From Candidatus Thioglobus sp. (GTDB lineage: Bacteria > Pseudomonadota > Gammaproteobacteria > PS1 > Pseudothioglobaceae): DNA of 37,786 bases. The stretch lies in the NCBI GenBank assembly GCA_028345955.1, contig JAOMEO010000011.1, positions 1 to 37,786 on the forward strand. Direction: 5' to 3'. Every line of letters begins with the position of its first letter. Positions within the stretch are counted from its first letter, which is position 1. Below the pieces are notes generated by a model. That model was not told the DNA's origin, made no database searches, and worked only from the letters and a program-made list of their open reading frames with translations. Both the position numbers and the translations under genes were made by a program. This document shows, piece after piece, positions 16,785 through 26,496 of this stretch.

Positions 16785-17651
16785 ATGAATATTAAGTTTG
16801 GCCTTAAAAAGGCAACTATAGTTCTTACAGCTGCCTTATTGTCAATGAACATGTCAGCCAAAGCTGGTGCTGTTTATGATTACATTAAAGCAAATAACGA
16901 ATTAATGATTGCCACGGATGCAAACTGGGCACCATTCTCATACATTGACGATGATGGCGTGATGCAAGGATTCGATGTCGAAGTGGGTAGAGAAATTGCA
17001 AAACGTATGTTTGGCACTGGTGTTGAAGCTCGCTTCATAACCCCTGATTGGGATGTTATAACTGCAGGAAACTGGAACATGCGTTGGGACGTTTCTGTTG
17101 GTTCTATGACGCCAACTGCAAGCCGTTCTGAAGTATTGAACTTTCCAGCAACTTACTACTACACACCCGCAGCTTTCGCTGTACACACAGATTCACCGAT
17201 TACAACATTAGCTGGACTGAATGGGAAAACTGTCTGTACCACTGCAGCGTCTACTTGGGAGATGTATCTTCAGGGCAACCTAGATATGCTTAATGCTCCA
17301 GCGTTCACTTATGACGTCACACCGGGCACAATTACCTCTTTGAAGGATGGTTCAATGTGTGCGGATGACACTCGTTTAGGTGCAGGCGTTCGAAATGATG
17401 GTTTTATTGATTCAGTACCAATGATACAAGGAGCAATAGAGGCTGGTTATCCAATTCGTTTCTTAGGAGATCCGGCTTTCCATGAGCCTCTTTCATTAGC
17501 GACTGATTTGGGCAATGATGACCCTGAACTAGATGCTGAACTTGCTAGAATCATAACTGAAATGCAAAAAGACTACACTTTGAGTTTGTTGTCAATTCAG
17601 CACTTTAAAAATGCAGATGGTTCTTCTGAAGACTATACTGTTGCTTACTAA
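16785..17651 (+). CDS. Polar amino acid ABC transporter, periplasmic binding protein
   Basis: A 288-residue family 3 solute-binding protein. Residues 1-27 form a signal peptide (hydrophobic LTAALLSM, cleavage near SAKAGA). The mature part has LMIATDANWAPFSYIDDDGVMQGFDVEVGREIA, the standard start of amino acid binding proteins. The middle DVSVGSMTPTASRSEVLNFP matches the usual substrate-site region. Three Cys (in KTVCTT and SMCADD, plus none elsewhere in the mature N-lobe) are few. The gene is first of a three-gene importer with permease and ATPase. The ligand cannot be assigned: glutamine, histidine, arginine or opine-like compounds remain possible. Confidence 0.88.
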   Translation: MNIKFGLKKATIVLTAALLSMNMSAKAGAVYDYIKANNELMIATDANWAPFSYIDDDGVMQGFDVEVGREIAKRMFGTGVEARFITPDWDVITAGNWNMRWDVSVGSMTPTASRSEVLNFPATYYYTPAAFAVHTDSPITTLAGLNGKTVCTTAASTWEMYLQGNLDMLNAPAFTYDVTPGTITSLKDGSMCADDTRLGAGVRNDGFIDSVPMIQGAIEAGYPIRFLGDPAFHEPLSLATDLGNDDPELDAELARIITEMQKDYTLSLLSIQHFKNADGSSEDYTVAY

Positions 17652-17696
17652 TAGGAATTGTTAGTTAGTTTTTTTAGTTAGAATTTAGAAAAAGGT

Positions 17697-18662
17697 ATGT
17701 TCGTCGATACCGTTATTGAAGATAAGGCACTGCATAAACCAGTATTCCTTATCGGTTTATCATTAACGGTGTTGGCGATTTTCTTTGCCCTTAATTTTAC
17801 CAATACACTTTTTGGTGAATTCCTTAGGCCTGTTATAGGAGACCCCACAGAAAGCGGTTTTTTTGGTCGTTTTGCAGTTTCACTTGTTCTAACAATAATA
17901 TTTGTCGTTAATTTATTTGTAATTAGTTTCTTTAAATTAAAAGTACAAGTTGCAATTGTCTGGGTTGAATTATTTTTACTTTTCTTGGCATTTGCCTATT
18001 CCTTTGATCTCAAAATGTCGTTTATCCAGAGTAGGATTCCGCTTATGATTTCTCGGGGGCTATTTACGACCATCTATATTTCAGCAATCTCAATAGTTAT
18101 TGCGACCGTAATTGCCATAATAGGTGCCATTGCAAAACTTTCGAATAACGGCTTTGCTTATGCGATTTCCAGTTTTTATACCTCTCTGTTTCGAGGGCTT
18201 CCACTTCTTTTGCAACTTTTCCTAATCTATAAAGGGTTACCACAACTCGGTTTTATGGTCGACGCAGTGCCTGCAGCCATCACCGCCCTGTCACTTTGTT
18301 ATGGTGCTTATATGACAGAGATCTTCCGTGCTGGAATCCAGAGTATCCCTAGGGGTCAATGGGAGGCTTCTAGAGCTTTAGGTTTTAAATTTAACCTTAT
18401 CCTTCGCAAGATTATTTTGCCTCAAGCCATACCAATTATTATTCCTCCAACTGGAAATCAGTTTATAGCTATGCTAAAAGATAGCTCTCTTGCCTCTGTT
18501 CTTGGGGTTTGGGAATTAATGTATCTCGCTAGAACCTTAGGACAAAGAGATTTCAGGCACATGGAAATGCTCCTAACTGCTGCAATGATTTACTGGGCTC
18601 TAACAATTGTGCTCGAGGTGATTCAGGCTCGAATTGAAGAAAAATACAAACAAAAAAGTTAA
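17697..18662 (+). CDS. Polar amino acid ABC transporter permease with N-terminal extension
   Basis: A 321-residue HisM/GlnP-type permease. The core (from about residue 110) has [34 protein letters not shown] and the EAA loop [29 protein letters not shown]. Typical stand-alone members are about 220-250 residues. The roughly 100 extra N-terminal residues contain about three hydrophobic helices (18-35, 55-80, 85-105). The extended type exists in other importers, so this is unusual but not unique. Only one permease gene is present, so it probably acts as a homodimer. The stop overlaps the ATG of the ATPase gene by one base (TAATG). Confidence 0.87.
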   Translation: MFVDTVIEDKALHKPVFLIGLSLTVLAIFFALNFTNTLFGEFLRPVIGDPTESGFFGRFAVSLVLTIIFVVNLFVISFFKLKVQVAIVWVELFLLFLAFAYSFDLKMSFIQSRIPLMISRGLFTTIYISAISIVIATVIAIIGAIAKLSNNGFAYAISSFYTSLFRGLPLLLQLFLIYKGLPQLGFMVDAVPAAITALSLCYGAYMTEIFRAGIQSIPRGQWEASRALGFKFNLILRKIILPQAIPIIIPPTGNQFIAMLKDSSLASVLGVWELMYLARTLGQRDFRHMEMLLTAAMIYWALTIVLEVIQARIEEKYKQKS

Positions 18663-19435
18663 TGATGGATACAAAAACCAATATCCCAAATAACACTGAA
18701 ATGACGCCAGTCATTTCTCTCAAGGGAGTTAATAAGTGGTATGGAGATTTTCAGGCTCTATCCAACATCGATCTCGAGATTAAGCTCAAGGAGAAGATTG
18801 TAATTTGTGGTCCTTCTGGCTCTGGGAAGTCTACCCTCATCCGTTGTCTTAATCGTCTTGAAGCACATCAGGAAGGCACAATCCATGTTAGCGGTATAGA
18901 ACTACATGAAAGAATGAAAGATATTGATGTTGTTCGCCAAGATATCGGAATGGTCTTTCAGAGTTTTAACTTGTTTCCACACTTAACTGTTTTAGAAAAC
19001 TGCATGGCGGGCCCAAATTGGGTTCGTGGCGTTGATAAAAGTAAGGCTAAAGAAAGAGCCGTTGCAATGCTGGAACAAGTCAAGATACCGGAACAGGCAG
19101 ACAAGTATCCAGATCAACTTTCGGGTGGTCAGCAACAACGTGTAGCCATTGCAAGAAGTCTATGTATGCAACCGAAGGTTATGTTATTTGACGAACCCAC
19201 TTCAGCACTTGACCCTGAAATGGTATCAGAGGTCTTGGAGACAATGATCGAACTAGCAAAGAGCGGCATGACAATGATTTGTGTAACCCATGAGATGGGT
19301 TTCGCCCGTCAGGTCGCGGACAGAATTGTATTCATGGCTGAAGGTGAGATTGTGGAACAAAATTCACCGAAAGAATTTTTCAATAATCCACAACATGAAC
19401 GCACTAAAGTTTTTTTAGATCAAATATTAGAATAA
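18662..19435 (+). CDS. Polar amino acid ABC transporter ATP-binding protein (GlnQ-like)
   Basis: A 257-residue ATPase with Walker [11 protein letters not shown]-loop [12 protein letters not shown], signature [19 protein letters not shown], Walker [15 protein letters not shown] and H-loop [15 protein letters not shown]. These are standard for GlnQ/HisP. Translation is coupled to the permease gene through a one-base stop/start overlap; a second ATG three bases on is equally possible. It ends only seven bases before the convergent ltaE stop, and no terminator is visible in that gap, so the transcripts may overlap. Confidence 0.92.
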   Translation: MMDTKTNIPNNTEMTPVISLKGVNKWYGDFQALSNIDLEIKLKEKIVICGPSGSGKSTLIRCLNRLEAHQEGTIHVSGIELHERMKDIDVVRQDIGMVFQSFNLFPHLTVLENCMAGPNWVRGVDKSKAKERAVAMLEQVKIPEQADKYPDQLSGGQQQRVAIARSLCMQPKVMLFDEPTSALDPEMVSEVLETMIELAKSGMTMICVTHEMGFARQVADRIVFMAEGEIVEQNSPKEFFNNPQHERTKVFLDQILE

Positions 19436-19442
19436 AAGACTG

Positions 19443-20507
19443 TCAGCTCTTAAAGTATTCTCGAAAAACTTCAATAACAGATCTAATATCCTTTTCAGTG
19501 ATACCTAAATGACACACCAGTCTGCCTCTGTCAAGACTTGAGATTCGAATATGATTATCAGAGAGATACTTCTCTAGAGGAGCTCGATGCTGCTCCGGAC
19601 AATTAACAAAAAGCATGTTGGTTTGGTCTTCACCGTAATCCACTTCAAGCTCTGATATTTCAGACAAACCTTGAGCCAACAGCTTGGCATTGTTGTGGTC
19701 TTCTTGAAGTCTTGTAATATTGTTCTTGAGGGCATACATCCCGCAAGCAGCCAAAACACCAACCTGCCTCATGCTGCCACCTAGGATTTTTCTTATGCGT
19801 TTCGCTTTAGTGATTATTTCATGGCTACTTACTAGCAATGTCCCTGCTGGCGCGCCTAAACCTTTCGACAAACAAATAGAAACACTGTCACAGTTTTTGG
19901 TGAGTTTCTCGGGGGATAAACCATTATGGATGTGAGCATTGAACAAACGAGCACCATCTAGATGAACACTCAAACCTCTTTCGTGAGCAGCTTGTGCTAA
20001 GGCATCAATTTGAGATTGTGGTTGGACCTGTCCTGAAATAGGATTTTCCAAACAGAGCAACTTGGTGACTGCATAATGGGGGTCATCTTCCTTGATTTGA
20101 TTGATCATATCTTCTACCTCCATGCCACCAGATTCATTGATATCAATAGGACAAATACCAACTCCTCCAAGAACGGATGCACCACGCGCTTCATATAAAT
20201 TGGTGTGGTACTCACGCCCAATCAACGCCTCATCTCCGCGTTGGCAATGAGAAAGTATTGCGGTTAAATTGCTCTGGGTGCCACTCGGGAAAAATAAACT
20301 TGCCTCCTTACCCAATAACTCTGCTGCATATTGCTGTAGTTCTAGTACTTCAACATCTTCGTCATATACATCGTCACCCAGTTTGGCTTTTGGGATAGCC
20401 TCAAACATACCTGCAGTTGGCAATGTAACTGTATCACTCCGGAAGTCAATTGGTTTATCCTCCGAATAAACTGGCAATTTAGTGCTACTTTTCTTATAGT
20501 TATTCAT
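19443..20507 (-). CDS. ltaE: Low-specificity L-threonine aldolase (PLP enzyme)
   Basis: A 354-residue threonine aldolase / beta-eliminating lyase. DFRSDTVTLPT (21-31) is the family start motif, FFPSGTQSNL follows, HLDGARLFNA contains Asp184 and Arg187, and the Schiff-base lysine is Lys215 in CLSKGLGAP. It cleaves threonine, allo-threonine and related beta-hydroxy-alpha-amino acids to glycine plus an aldehyde. It is third in a minus-strand run hemJ - oxygenase - ltaE with gaps of only eight to nine bases. The adjacent oxygenase resembles Asp/Asn beta-hydroxylases, so its natural substrate may be a hydroxylated amino acid rather than threonine. Confidence 0.9.
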   Translation of the reverse strand: MNNYKKSSTKLPVYSEDKPIDFRSDTVTLPTAGMFEAIPKAKLGDDVYDEDVEVLELQQYAAELLGKEASLFFPSGTQSNLTAILSHCQRGDEALIGREYHTNLYEARGASVLGGVGICPIDINESGGMEVEDMINQIKEDDPHYAVTKLLCLENPISGQVQPQSQIDALAQAAHERGLSVHLDGARLFNAHIHNGLSPEKLTKNCDSVSICLSKGLGAPAGTLLVSSHEIITKAKRIRKILGGSMRQVGVLAACGMYALKNNITRLQEDHNNAKLLAQGLSEISELEVDYGEDQTNMLFVNCPEQHRAPLEKYLSDNHIRISSLDRGRLVCHLGITEKDIRSVIEVFREYFKS

Positions 20508-20515
20508 CTTTTTTT

Positions 20516-21172
20516 CTAAGGCTGATACTCTGGATAAGCCAGTGTTGCTACTAGATGAACTCTTGGCTTTAGACCTCCATTAAGAGCAGTATGATAGCCT
20601 CGGGTATCAGTAAAATAAACAGAGCCATCTGCGGGTAGATGGGTGCAGTGGTGGTTAATAATAAGTAAGGCTCCAGGGTTTGTATAAATTGGGATATGAA
20701 TCCGTGGTTCAGGATCCCTATGCCAGGAGTTGCAATTAAAGCTATCTTTTTCTAGAATACGAACCCTTCCAATCGGGTATCGAGCCAATAATTCTTTGTA
20801 AATGTTTTCAAAATAGGTTCCTTTAAAAACATCCACTAATTCAGTAAATGCAGATTCGTCAATCAACTCATCTTTTGCCACTTCCTCATAACTCTCATCA
20901 ATTCGTGTGTAATAGCGTCCAACTAAGTCTTGATCTGATTCCACTGTATGGTTTTTTCTTCGAGTCATGGCTAGTGCATGAAAACCTGATGCAGCAGTTT
21001 TAAATTCTGATTTGGCACTCACTTCATCGAGTGCTTCACGTATTTTTTTAATGTCAAACTTTAGTTTAAGTCGAACAATGTGTTCGTTCCCTTTGAACGA
21101 TGCAACTGAGTGAATATCAACCTTTCTGTCGATATAAGAATTCAACTCTCTTGTGTCTTCAGTAATACTCAT
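20516..21172 (-). CDS. 2-oxoglutarate/Fe(II) oxygenase, aspartyl/asparaginyl beta-hydroxylase-like
   Basis: I recognise the fold but not a named gene. The C-terminal half of this 218-residue protein reads SWHRDPEPRIHIPIYTNP (His151, Arg157, His159), then GSVYFTDTRGYHTALNGG (His194) and PRVHLV (Arg204). In the Asp/Asn hydroxylase family iron is held by a His in an R-x-H-[IL] strand (here His159) and a distal His (here His194), and 2-oxoglutarate by the following Arg (here Arg204). The N-terminal half (1-130) has no motif I know. There is no signal peptide, so it is cytoplasmic. It is flanked by hemJ (9 bases) and ltaE (8 bases). A free amino acid or a protein side chain may be hydroxylated; the substrate is unknown. 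Confidence 0.72.
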   Translation of the reverse strand: MSITEDTRELNSYIDRKVDIHSVASFKGNEHIVRLKLKFDIKKIREALDEVSAKSEFKTAASGFHALAMTRRKNHTVESDQDLVGRYYTRIDESYEEVAKDELIDESAFTELVDVFKGTYFENIYKELLARYPIGRVRILEKDSFNCNSWHRDPEPRIHIPIYTNPGALLIINHHCTHLPADGSVYFTDTRGYHTALNGGLKPRVHLVATLAYPEYQP

Positions 21173-21181
21173 AAATTCAAC

Positions 21182-21607
21182 TTAAAAAGGTTTAACAACA
21201 GAAAGGATGATAATACCAATAAGAAGTGGAACTGGAAATTCATTGAACCAACGATAAAAAGTGTCAGAACGGGTATTTTTATCCTCTGCAAAAACACCTA
21301 TCAAATAGCCACAGTAAAAATGATATACAATCAGTAGACCTACTAATATTAACTTGGCTTTAAGCCAATACTGAATACTATAGGCTTCCCAAGCATAGTT
21401 TTGCACCATCCATAAACCAAATACAGTTGTGATAATAAAGCTTGGCATCATAATACGCCTATAGAGTCTTCGCTCCATTAACTTGAAACGCTCAATGCTA
21501 ATTTCATCATCCGCCATAGAATGATAAACAAACAGTCGTGGCAAGTAAAACATGCCAGCAAGCCACGAAATAAATCCTAAAATATGTATAGCCTTAACCC
21601 AAAGCAT
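21182..21607 (-). CDS. hemJ: Protoporphyrinogen IX oxidase HemJ
   Basis: A 141-residue integral membrane protein with four hydrophobic helices. The N-terminus MLWVKAIHILGFISWLAGMF contains His8, conserved in HemJ, followed by LPRLFVYH and RRLYRRIMMPS. Length is typical of this family (formerly UPF0093). It oxidises protoporphyrinogen IX to protoporphyrin IX in place of HemG or HemY. A GGAG ribosome binding site six bases before the ATG is clear on the minus strand. It is first in an operon with the oxygenase and ltaE. Another haem gene, hemC, lies 1.5 kb away. Confidence 0.92.
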   Translation of the reverse strand: MLWVKAIHILGFISWLAGMFYLPRLFVYHSMADDEISIERFKLMERRLYRRIMMPSFIITTVFGLWMVQNYAWEAYSIQYWLKAKLILVGLLIVYHFYCGYLIGVFAEDKNTRSDTFYRWFNEFPVPLLIGIIILSVVKPF

Positions 21608-21760
21608 CTAAACTCCAGAAAATAGATACATAATACCGTCTCAATACTAATAATGTCCAAGATTCATTAAAGAAGTTATATGAAATAATCGACCTTTGAT
21701 TTGCACTTCTCTTGTTCAATGACATAGTAAAATTTGTCTACCATTTAAAATTAGATCAGT

Positions 21761-22714
21761 ATGCTCAACTTTTTTAAGAAAAATAAAAACAAAGATATAC
21801 AAACTGATACAAAAAAAGCATCCCTAAAAGATAGGTTATTTAAATCAAAACGTCGCCTTGGAGATGGTCTTTCATCACTACTGATTGGCAAAAAGCAAAT
21901 CGATGATGAACTACTGGAAGAGTTAGAAATACTTATGATAAGCGCTGATATTGGAATTCAAACAACCGATAAGATTATCGAGTCGGTTCGAAAGAAGGCT
22001 TCTCGTAAAGAGCTTAAAGACGGTGACAGTTTATACCAATTAATTAAAATTGAATTAGAAGCACTTCTCGTAAAAGAAAACCTATTGGAAATAGTTAGTG
22101 ACAGCACTTTTGTGATCCTTGTTGTTGGAATCAATGGAGCAGGTAAAACCACTACGATAGGTAAACTTGCTAAATCATTTCAAAGTCAAGGAAAGTCGGT
22201 AATGCTAGCTGCAGGTGACACTTTTAGAGCAGCAGCAGTAGAGCAACTTCAGATATGGGGGGAGAGGAACGAAATACCTGTCATTGCTCAAAAAACTGGT
22301 GCTGATGCGGCTTCTGTTATCTATGACGCTTACCAGTCTGCAGTCGCAAAAAATATTGACATACTGATTGCAGATACAGCAGGACGACTCCATACCCAAG
22401 ACAACTTAATGCAAGAGTTAGAAAAAATTAAACGTGTTCTGAAAAAACACAATGAAAAATCACCCCATGAGACTTTACTAGTGATAGATGGTGGATCTGG
22501 TCAAAACGCTGTTCAACAAGCTAATGAATTCCATAAATCTATCGAACTTTCTGGAATCGCCGTGACTAAACTCGACGGCACCGCCAAGGGTGGTGTGTTA
22601 TTCGCCATATCAGATTCACTAAATTTACCTATACGCTACATCGGCATTGGTGAAGCTATTGATGATCTCAAACCTTTTCACGCTAAAGATTTTATTAATG
22701 CCCTATTTGATTAA
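21761..22714 (+). CDS. ftsY: Signal recognition particle receptor FtsY
   Basis: A 317-residue SRP GTPase. After a short basic N-terminus comes the four-helix N domain (about 20-105), then the G domain: P-loop VGINGAGKTTT (122-132), AAGDTFRAAAVEQL, DTAGR (205-209) and TKLDGTAKGG (269-278). The long acidic A domain of E. coli FtsY (497 residues) is absent, as in many bacteria. The normally DA[ST]TGQNA motif reads DGGSGQNA here (243-250), a small departure in a conserved loop. It targets ribosomes translating membrane proteins to the translocon. The 153-base gap to divergent hemJ should hold both promoters. Confidence 0.95.
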   Translation: MLNFFKKNKNKDIQTDTKKASLKDRLFKSKRRLGDGLSSLLIGKKQIDDELLEELEILMISADIGIQTTDKIIESVRKKASRKELKDGDSLYQLIKIELEALLVKENLLEIVSDSTFVILVVGINGAGKTTTIGKLAKSFQSQGKSVMLAAGDTFRAAAVEQLQIWGERNEIPVIAQKTGADAASVIYDAYQSAVAKNIDILIADTAGRLHTQDNLMQELEKIKRVLKKHNEKSPHETLLVIDGGSGQNAVQQANEFHKSIELSGIAVTKLDGTAKGGVLFAISDSLNLPIRYIGIGEAIDDLKPFHAKDFINALFD

Positions 22715-22754
22715 TGTCTTGATTTAGGCAATTCTCTTAATAAGTAAGCTAATT

Positions 22755-23045
22755 TTAGGATTGTATTGAGTTATTAATGCTATCAATTTTCATGGCTAAC
22801 TCTTTGTCCAGTAAAGTAATTCCACCTTCACTGTGAGTTGATAAATTAATAATAACCCTGTTGTAAACATTTGACCATTCAGGATGGTGATCCATGGTTT
22901 CTGCTGTAATCGCTACCTCAGTCATAAAACCAAAGGCCTGAATAAACCCCTTAAATTTAAATTCTTTTGATAGTTGGTTATCAACAATTTTCCAACCATC
23001 AAGCTCTTTAAGTACTTCATTTAACTCTGAATTAGTCAATATCAT
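22755..23045 (-). CDS. phhB: Pterin-4a-carbinolamine dehydratase
   Basis: A 96-residue protein with the family motif TMDHHPEWSNVYNRV in the middle and THSEGGIT towards the end. It dehydrates 4a-hydroxytetrahydrobiopterin, recycling the pterin cofactor of aromatic amino acid hydroxylases. Phenylalanine hydroxylase (phhA) is not in the window. The gene follows hemC by three bases, so the two share a transcript. In many bacteria lacking PhhA the protein has another, less clear role. Confidence 0.92.
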   Translation of the reverse strand: MILTNSELNEVLKELDGWKIVDNQLSKEFKFKGFIQAFGFMTEVAITAETMDHHPEWSNVYNRVIINLSTHSEGGITLLDKELAMKIDSINNSIQS

Positions 23046-23048
23046 GAT

Positions 23049-23966
23049 CTAAACTCCTTCTAATAATTTTCCTGCACCGATAGCAAGAAGTTGGTTTGCA
23101 ACCAATTCACCTAAAGCTCCGGGTTGAGAAATAGAACCAGAACTCTCTGCTCTTAATATAGAACCTGACTCCACGTTACCTACTAAACCTTTAAGTAACA
23201 ACTCGTCTCCCATTGTTACAGCATAACCAGCGATTGCAACCGAACAGTTCCCTTCAAGAGTAGCATTCATCGCTCTTTCAGCTAAAACTTCGGTCATCGT
23301 TTTGCTTTCGATGAGGGGCTTGATAAGTTCACTGACAGCAGCATTACCCCTTAAATTCTCTATACCTAAAGCACCTTGACCAACTGCAGGTAAAGAGGTT
23401 TGAGCATCAAGGGGTTGTCTAATTCTGTCTTTAAAACCAAGCCTAATGAGACCCGCACAGGCCAAAATGATAGCATCATATTCCCCCTTATCCAATTTCA
23501 TTAATCTAGTATTGACATTGCCACGCAAATCAAGAATCTCCAAATCCGGTCTGATTGCTTTTAATTGAACAATACGACGCAAACTACATGAACCAACCCT
23601 TGCACCCTGCGGAAGTTCATTTATTTGATTAAAGTGATTTGAAACAAAAGCATCAAAAGGATTCTCACGAGCCAATATCGCCCCAATTTCGAATTCATCT
23701 GGTAATTCATAAGGAACATCCTTCATGGAATGCACAGCAATATCAGCCCTACCCTCCAACATACCAACCTCTAGCTCTTTCATAAATAGACTCTTTCCAC
23801 CAATCTTTGATAGAGGTAAATTAAGCATCTGGTCACCCTGAGTGCTCATTTTGACCAACTCAATGTCAAGTTCAGGGTAATAAATCTGTAGCTGCGACCT
23901 TACAAATTCAGCTTGCCATACAGCTAATGGACTTTTACGTGTTGCAATTTTAAGAGCTCTATCCAT
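23049..23966 (-). CDS. hemC: Porphobilinogen deaminase (hydroxymethylbilane synthase)
   Basis: A 305-residue enzyme of normal length. N-terminal IATRKSPLAVWQAEFV, VHSMKDVP with the catalytic Asp83, SLRRIVQL and LRGNVNTRL are family hallmarks. The dipyrromethane cofactor attaches to Cys241 in LEGNCSVAIAGYA. It polymerises four porphobilinogens to hydroxymethylbilane. It is divergent from argH, a neighbourhood I recall from other gammaproteobacteria. hemD is not downstream; phhB is. Confidence 0.96.
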   Translation of the reverse strand: MDRALKIATRKSPLAVWQAEFVRSQLQIYYPELDIELVKMSTQGDQMLNLPLSKIGGKSLFMKELEVGMLEGRADIAVHSMKDVPYELPDEFEIGAILARENPFDAFVSNHFNQINELPQGARVGSCSLRRIVQLKAIRPDLEILDLRGNVNTRLMKLDKGEYDAIILACAGLIRLGFKDRIRQPLDAQTSLPAVGQGALGIENLRGNAAVSELIKPLIESKTMTEVLAERAMNATLEGNCSVAIAGYAVTMGDELLLKGLVGNVESGSILRAESSGSISQPGALGELVANQLLAIGAGKLLEGV

Positions 23967-24181
23967 GATTCCAATTCAGATCTTTTGCTATTATTATTTT
24001 ATCGAGTGTTGATTGGTAATGTTGCTTATCGGTAGGATTAATATCTCACAAAACGGTCGAATCAGTGTATTTTCTGAAACGGAAAAATAGGTTTTATTAT
24101 ATTTTCAATAATTTGTCATCGATATAGGGAATAATGTTCTCTGAAAACGAAATTTGCTTTAATGATTTTAATAATAGAATA

Positions 24182-25567
24182 ATGAACTCTTATAAAAACC
24201 ATTTATGGGGTGGTCGCTTTAATGAGCCAACTGACGAATTTGTAAAAATTTTTGGTGCTTCCATTTCTTTTGACAAAATTTTAGCCCTCTACGACATTGA
24301 GGGTTCTCAAGCACATGCAACTATGCTTAATGAGGTAGGCGTATTGACGAGTAAAGAATTAAAACAAATATCTGAAGGCTTGGACCAAATTAAACATGAA
24401 ATAAGCAATGGCCAATTTGAATGGTCTGTTGATTTGGAAGATGTTCATATGAATATTGAAGCTCGATTGACAGAAATCTGTGGTGATTCAGGTAAAAAGC
24501 TGCATACAGGTCGTTCACGAAACGACCAGGTTGCAACTGATATTAGACTCTATCTTCGTGACCAAGTTCACAACATTACCACTGAAATTGAACGATTACT
24601 GAATGCTCTACTTGATCTTTCAGATCAAGAAAAGGAAACCATCATGCCTGGCTTTACACACCTGCAGGCTGCACAGCCTGTTAGTTTCGGTCACCACTTA
24701 TTGGCTTACTTTGAAATGTTTAAACGCGACCATGAACGACTTCAAGATGGATATAAACGTATCAACACAATGCCATTAGGAAGCGCCGCTCTTGCGGGTA
24801 CAAGTTACCCAATCAATCGTGAACGAACCGCTGAAATTTTAGGTTTTGACCGAATTTGCCTAAATTCAATTGATGCAGTTAGTGACCGTGATTTTGCCAT
24901 TGAGTTTACTGCTAATGCGAGCCTAATCATGATGCACCTCTCGCGATTTTCTGAAGAGCTTATCCAGTGGTCAAGTGCACAATTTGACTTTATCTCCCTT
25001 CCAGATAGTTTTTGTACAGGCTCATCAATCATGCCACAAAAGAAAAACCCAGATGTCCCTGAATTGGTTCGTGGCAAAGCCGGCAGAGTTAATGGTAATC
25101 TGGTTGCTTTACTGACATTAATGAAGGGTCAACCTTTAGCCTATAACAAGGACAACCAAGAAGATAAAGAGCCACTATTTGATACTGTTGAAACTCTACA
25201 TGCATGTCTTCGTGTTTTTGCTGACATGGTCCCAACCATTCAAGCAAAAAAGGAAAATATGTATCAGTCTGCTCTAAAAGGTTATACCACGGCTACAGAT
25301 TTGGCGGACTATCTTGTCAAAAAAGGAATAACATTCAGAGACGCCCATGAAATTGTTGGCAAAGTGGTCTCTTATGGAATCAATGAAAACAAGGATTTAA
25401 GTGAATTAAGCTTAAAAGAATTGAAAGTATTTAATTCTTCAATTGAGAGTGATATTTTTGATGCTATCTCGCTAGAGGGATCACTTAATGCACGAAATCA
25501 TTTGGGTGGCACTTCACCAAAGCAAGTTTCACTAGCTATCAAAGCTGCTCGTAAATCGATTAAATAA
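24182..25567 (+). CDS. argH: Argininosuccinate lyase
   Basis: A fumarase-superfamily lyase. From the ATG at 24182 the protein has 461 residues and starts [19 protein letters not shown], aligning with the LWGGRF start of E. coli ArgH (457). An in-frame ATG at 24134 has AGGGA three bases ahead, but adds 16 non-conserved residues. Signature [36 protein letters not shown] and [16 protein letters not shown] (catalytic His) are present. It releases fumarate and arginine from argininosuccinate. Its stop overlaps the fmt start by one base (TAATG). Confidence 0.95.
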   Translation: MNSYKNHLWGGRFNEPTDEFVKIFGASISFDKILALYDIEGSQAHATMLNEVGVLTSKELKQISEGLDQIKHEISNGQFEWSVDLEDVHMNIEARLTEICGDSGKKLHTGRSRNDQVATDIRLYLRDQVHNITTEIERLLNALLDLSDQEKETIMPGFTHLQAAQPVSFGHHLLAYFEMFKRDHERLQDGYKRINTMPLGSAALAGTSYPINRERTAEILGFDRICLNSIDAVSDRDFAIEFTANASLIMMHLSRFSEELIQWSSAQFDFISLPDSFCTGSSIMPQKKNPDVPELVRGKAGRVNGNLVALLTLMKGQPLAYNKDNQEDKEPLFDTVETLHACLRVFADMVPTIQAKKENMYQSALKGYTTATDLADYLVKKGITFRDAHEIVGKVVSYGINENKDLSELSLKELKVFNSSIESDIFDAISLEGSLNARNHLGGTSPKQVSLAIKAARKSIK

Positions 25568-26496
25568 TGCGCATTGTTTTTGCTGGAACACCAAAATTTG
25601 CCGTTAAATCTCTCTCCGTTCTAAATAAGTCAGAACACGAAGTTGTCGCAGTTTATTGTCAACCAGATAGACCTAAAGGTAGGGGTAAGATAATAACTGT
25701 TTGTCCGGTAAAGATTTATGCTGAAGAGAATAATCTGTTAGTTATTCAACCAGAAGATTTAAAGGACAAGAAAAACCAAAAACGACTTACTTTATTAAAT
25801 CCCGACGTCATGGTGGTGGTCGCTTATGGACAAATCCTGCCCAAATCTGTATTACAAATTCCTAAGCTTGGATGCCTTAACATTCACGCTTCCCTTCTGC
25901 CACGTTGGAGAGGCGCTGCTCCTATAGAGAGAGCTATTCTAGAAGGTGATAGGGAAACTGGGATTTCGATTATGAAAATGAATGAAGGACTCGATACAGG
26001 AGACATCTTGCTTGAAAAAAAGTGCACAATCTCTAATCATGAAACAGCACAAACTCTCCATGACACTTTATCAAACATAGGCGCCAATGCCATTCTTAAA
26101 ACCTTAAATATGTTGCCTACATTGAAAGCCAGACCACAACAAAAAAATGACGCGACTTATGCTGAAAAAGTAACAAAAGATGAAGCACAAATAGATTGGC
26201 ATCAAAGTGCTGAACAAATTAGTCGTGTGATTCGAGCGTTTAACCCTCGTCCTATCGCTTATACCAATGCATTGGCTAAACAATTTAAAAACAGAGTACT
26301 TAGAATTATAGAAGCAGAGGTTGTGAAAAGACAAACCACTAACTCTCCAGGTGAGATTATTAAATATGGCAAAGACGTATGCTATGTTGCTACTTCTAGT
26401 GGTGTAATAAATCTAAAGAAGGTCCAACTTTCTGGAAAAAAAGAGGCCTCCATTAAAGACTTTAATAATGCTTATCAATTAATCAAGCTTAAATAG
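25567..26496 (+). CDS. fmt: Methionyl-tRNA formyltransferase
   Basis: A 309-residue formyltransferase of typical length. N-terminal [13 protein letters not shown], formyl-folate site LNIHASLLPRWRGAAPI (Asn105, His107) and MNEGLDTGDILL with the catalytic Asp are present. The C-terminal part (from about 205, AQIDWHQSAEQISRVIRAFNPRP) is the tRNA-binding OB-like domain. It formylates initiator Met-tRNA. The usual partner def (peptide deformylase) is not adjacent; instead fmt is translationally coupled to argH. Its 3' end overlaps convergent trmL by eight bases. Confidence 0.96.
   Translation: MRIVFAGTPKFAVKSLSVLNKSEHEVVAVYCQPDRPKGRGKIITVCPVKIYAEENNLLVIQPEDLKDKKNQKRLTLLNPDVMVVVAYGQILPKSVLQIPKLGCLNIHASLLPRWRGAAPIERAILEGDRETGISIMKMNEGLDTGDILLEKKCTISNHETAQTLHDTLSNIGANAILKTLNMLPTLKARPQQKNDATYAEKVTKDEAQIDWHQSAEQISRVIRAFNPRPIAYTNALAKQFKNRVLRIIEAEVVKRQTTNSPGEIIKYGKDVCYVATSSGVINLKKVQLSGKKEASIKDFNNAYQLIKLK

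Noticed and set aside
16938..17186. Minus-strand 82-codon frame with many Cys and Ser
   Set aside because: It is antisense to the amino acid binding protein and shows no family features.
26489..26496. Overlap of fmt and trmL ends as a possible frameshift
   Set aside because: The genes are convergent, both are full length, and an eight-base tail overlap is normal in compact genomes.
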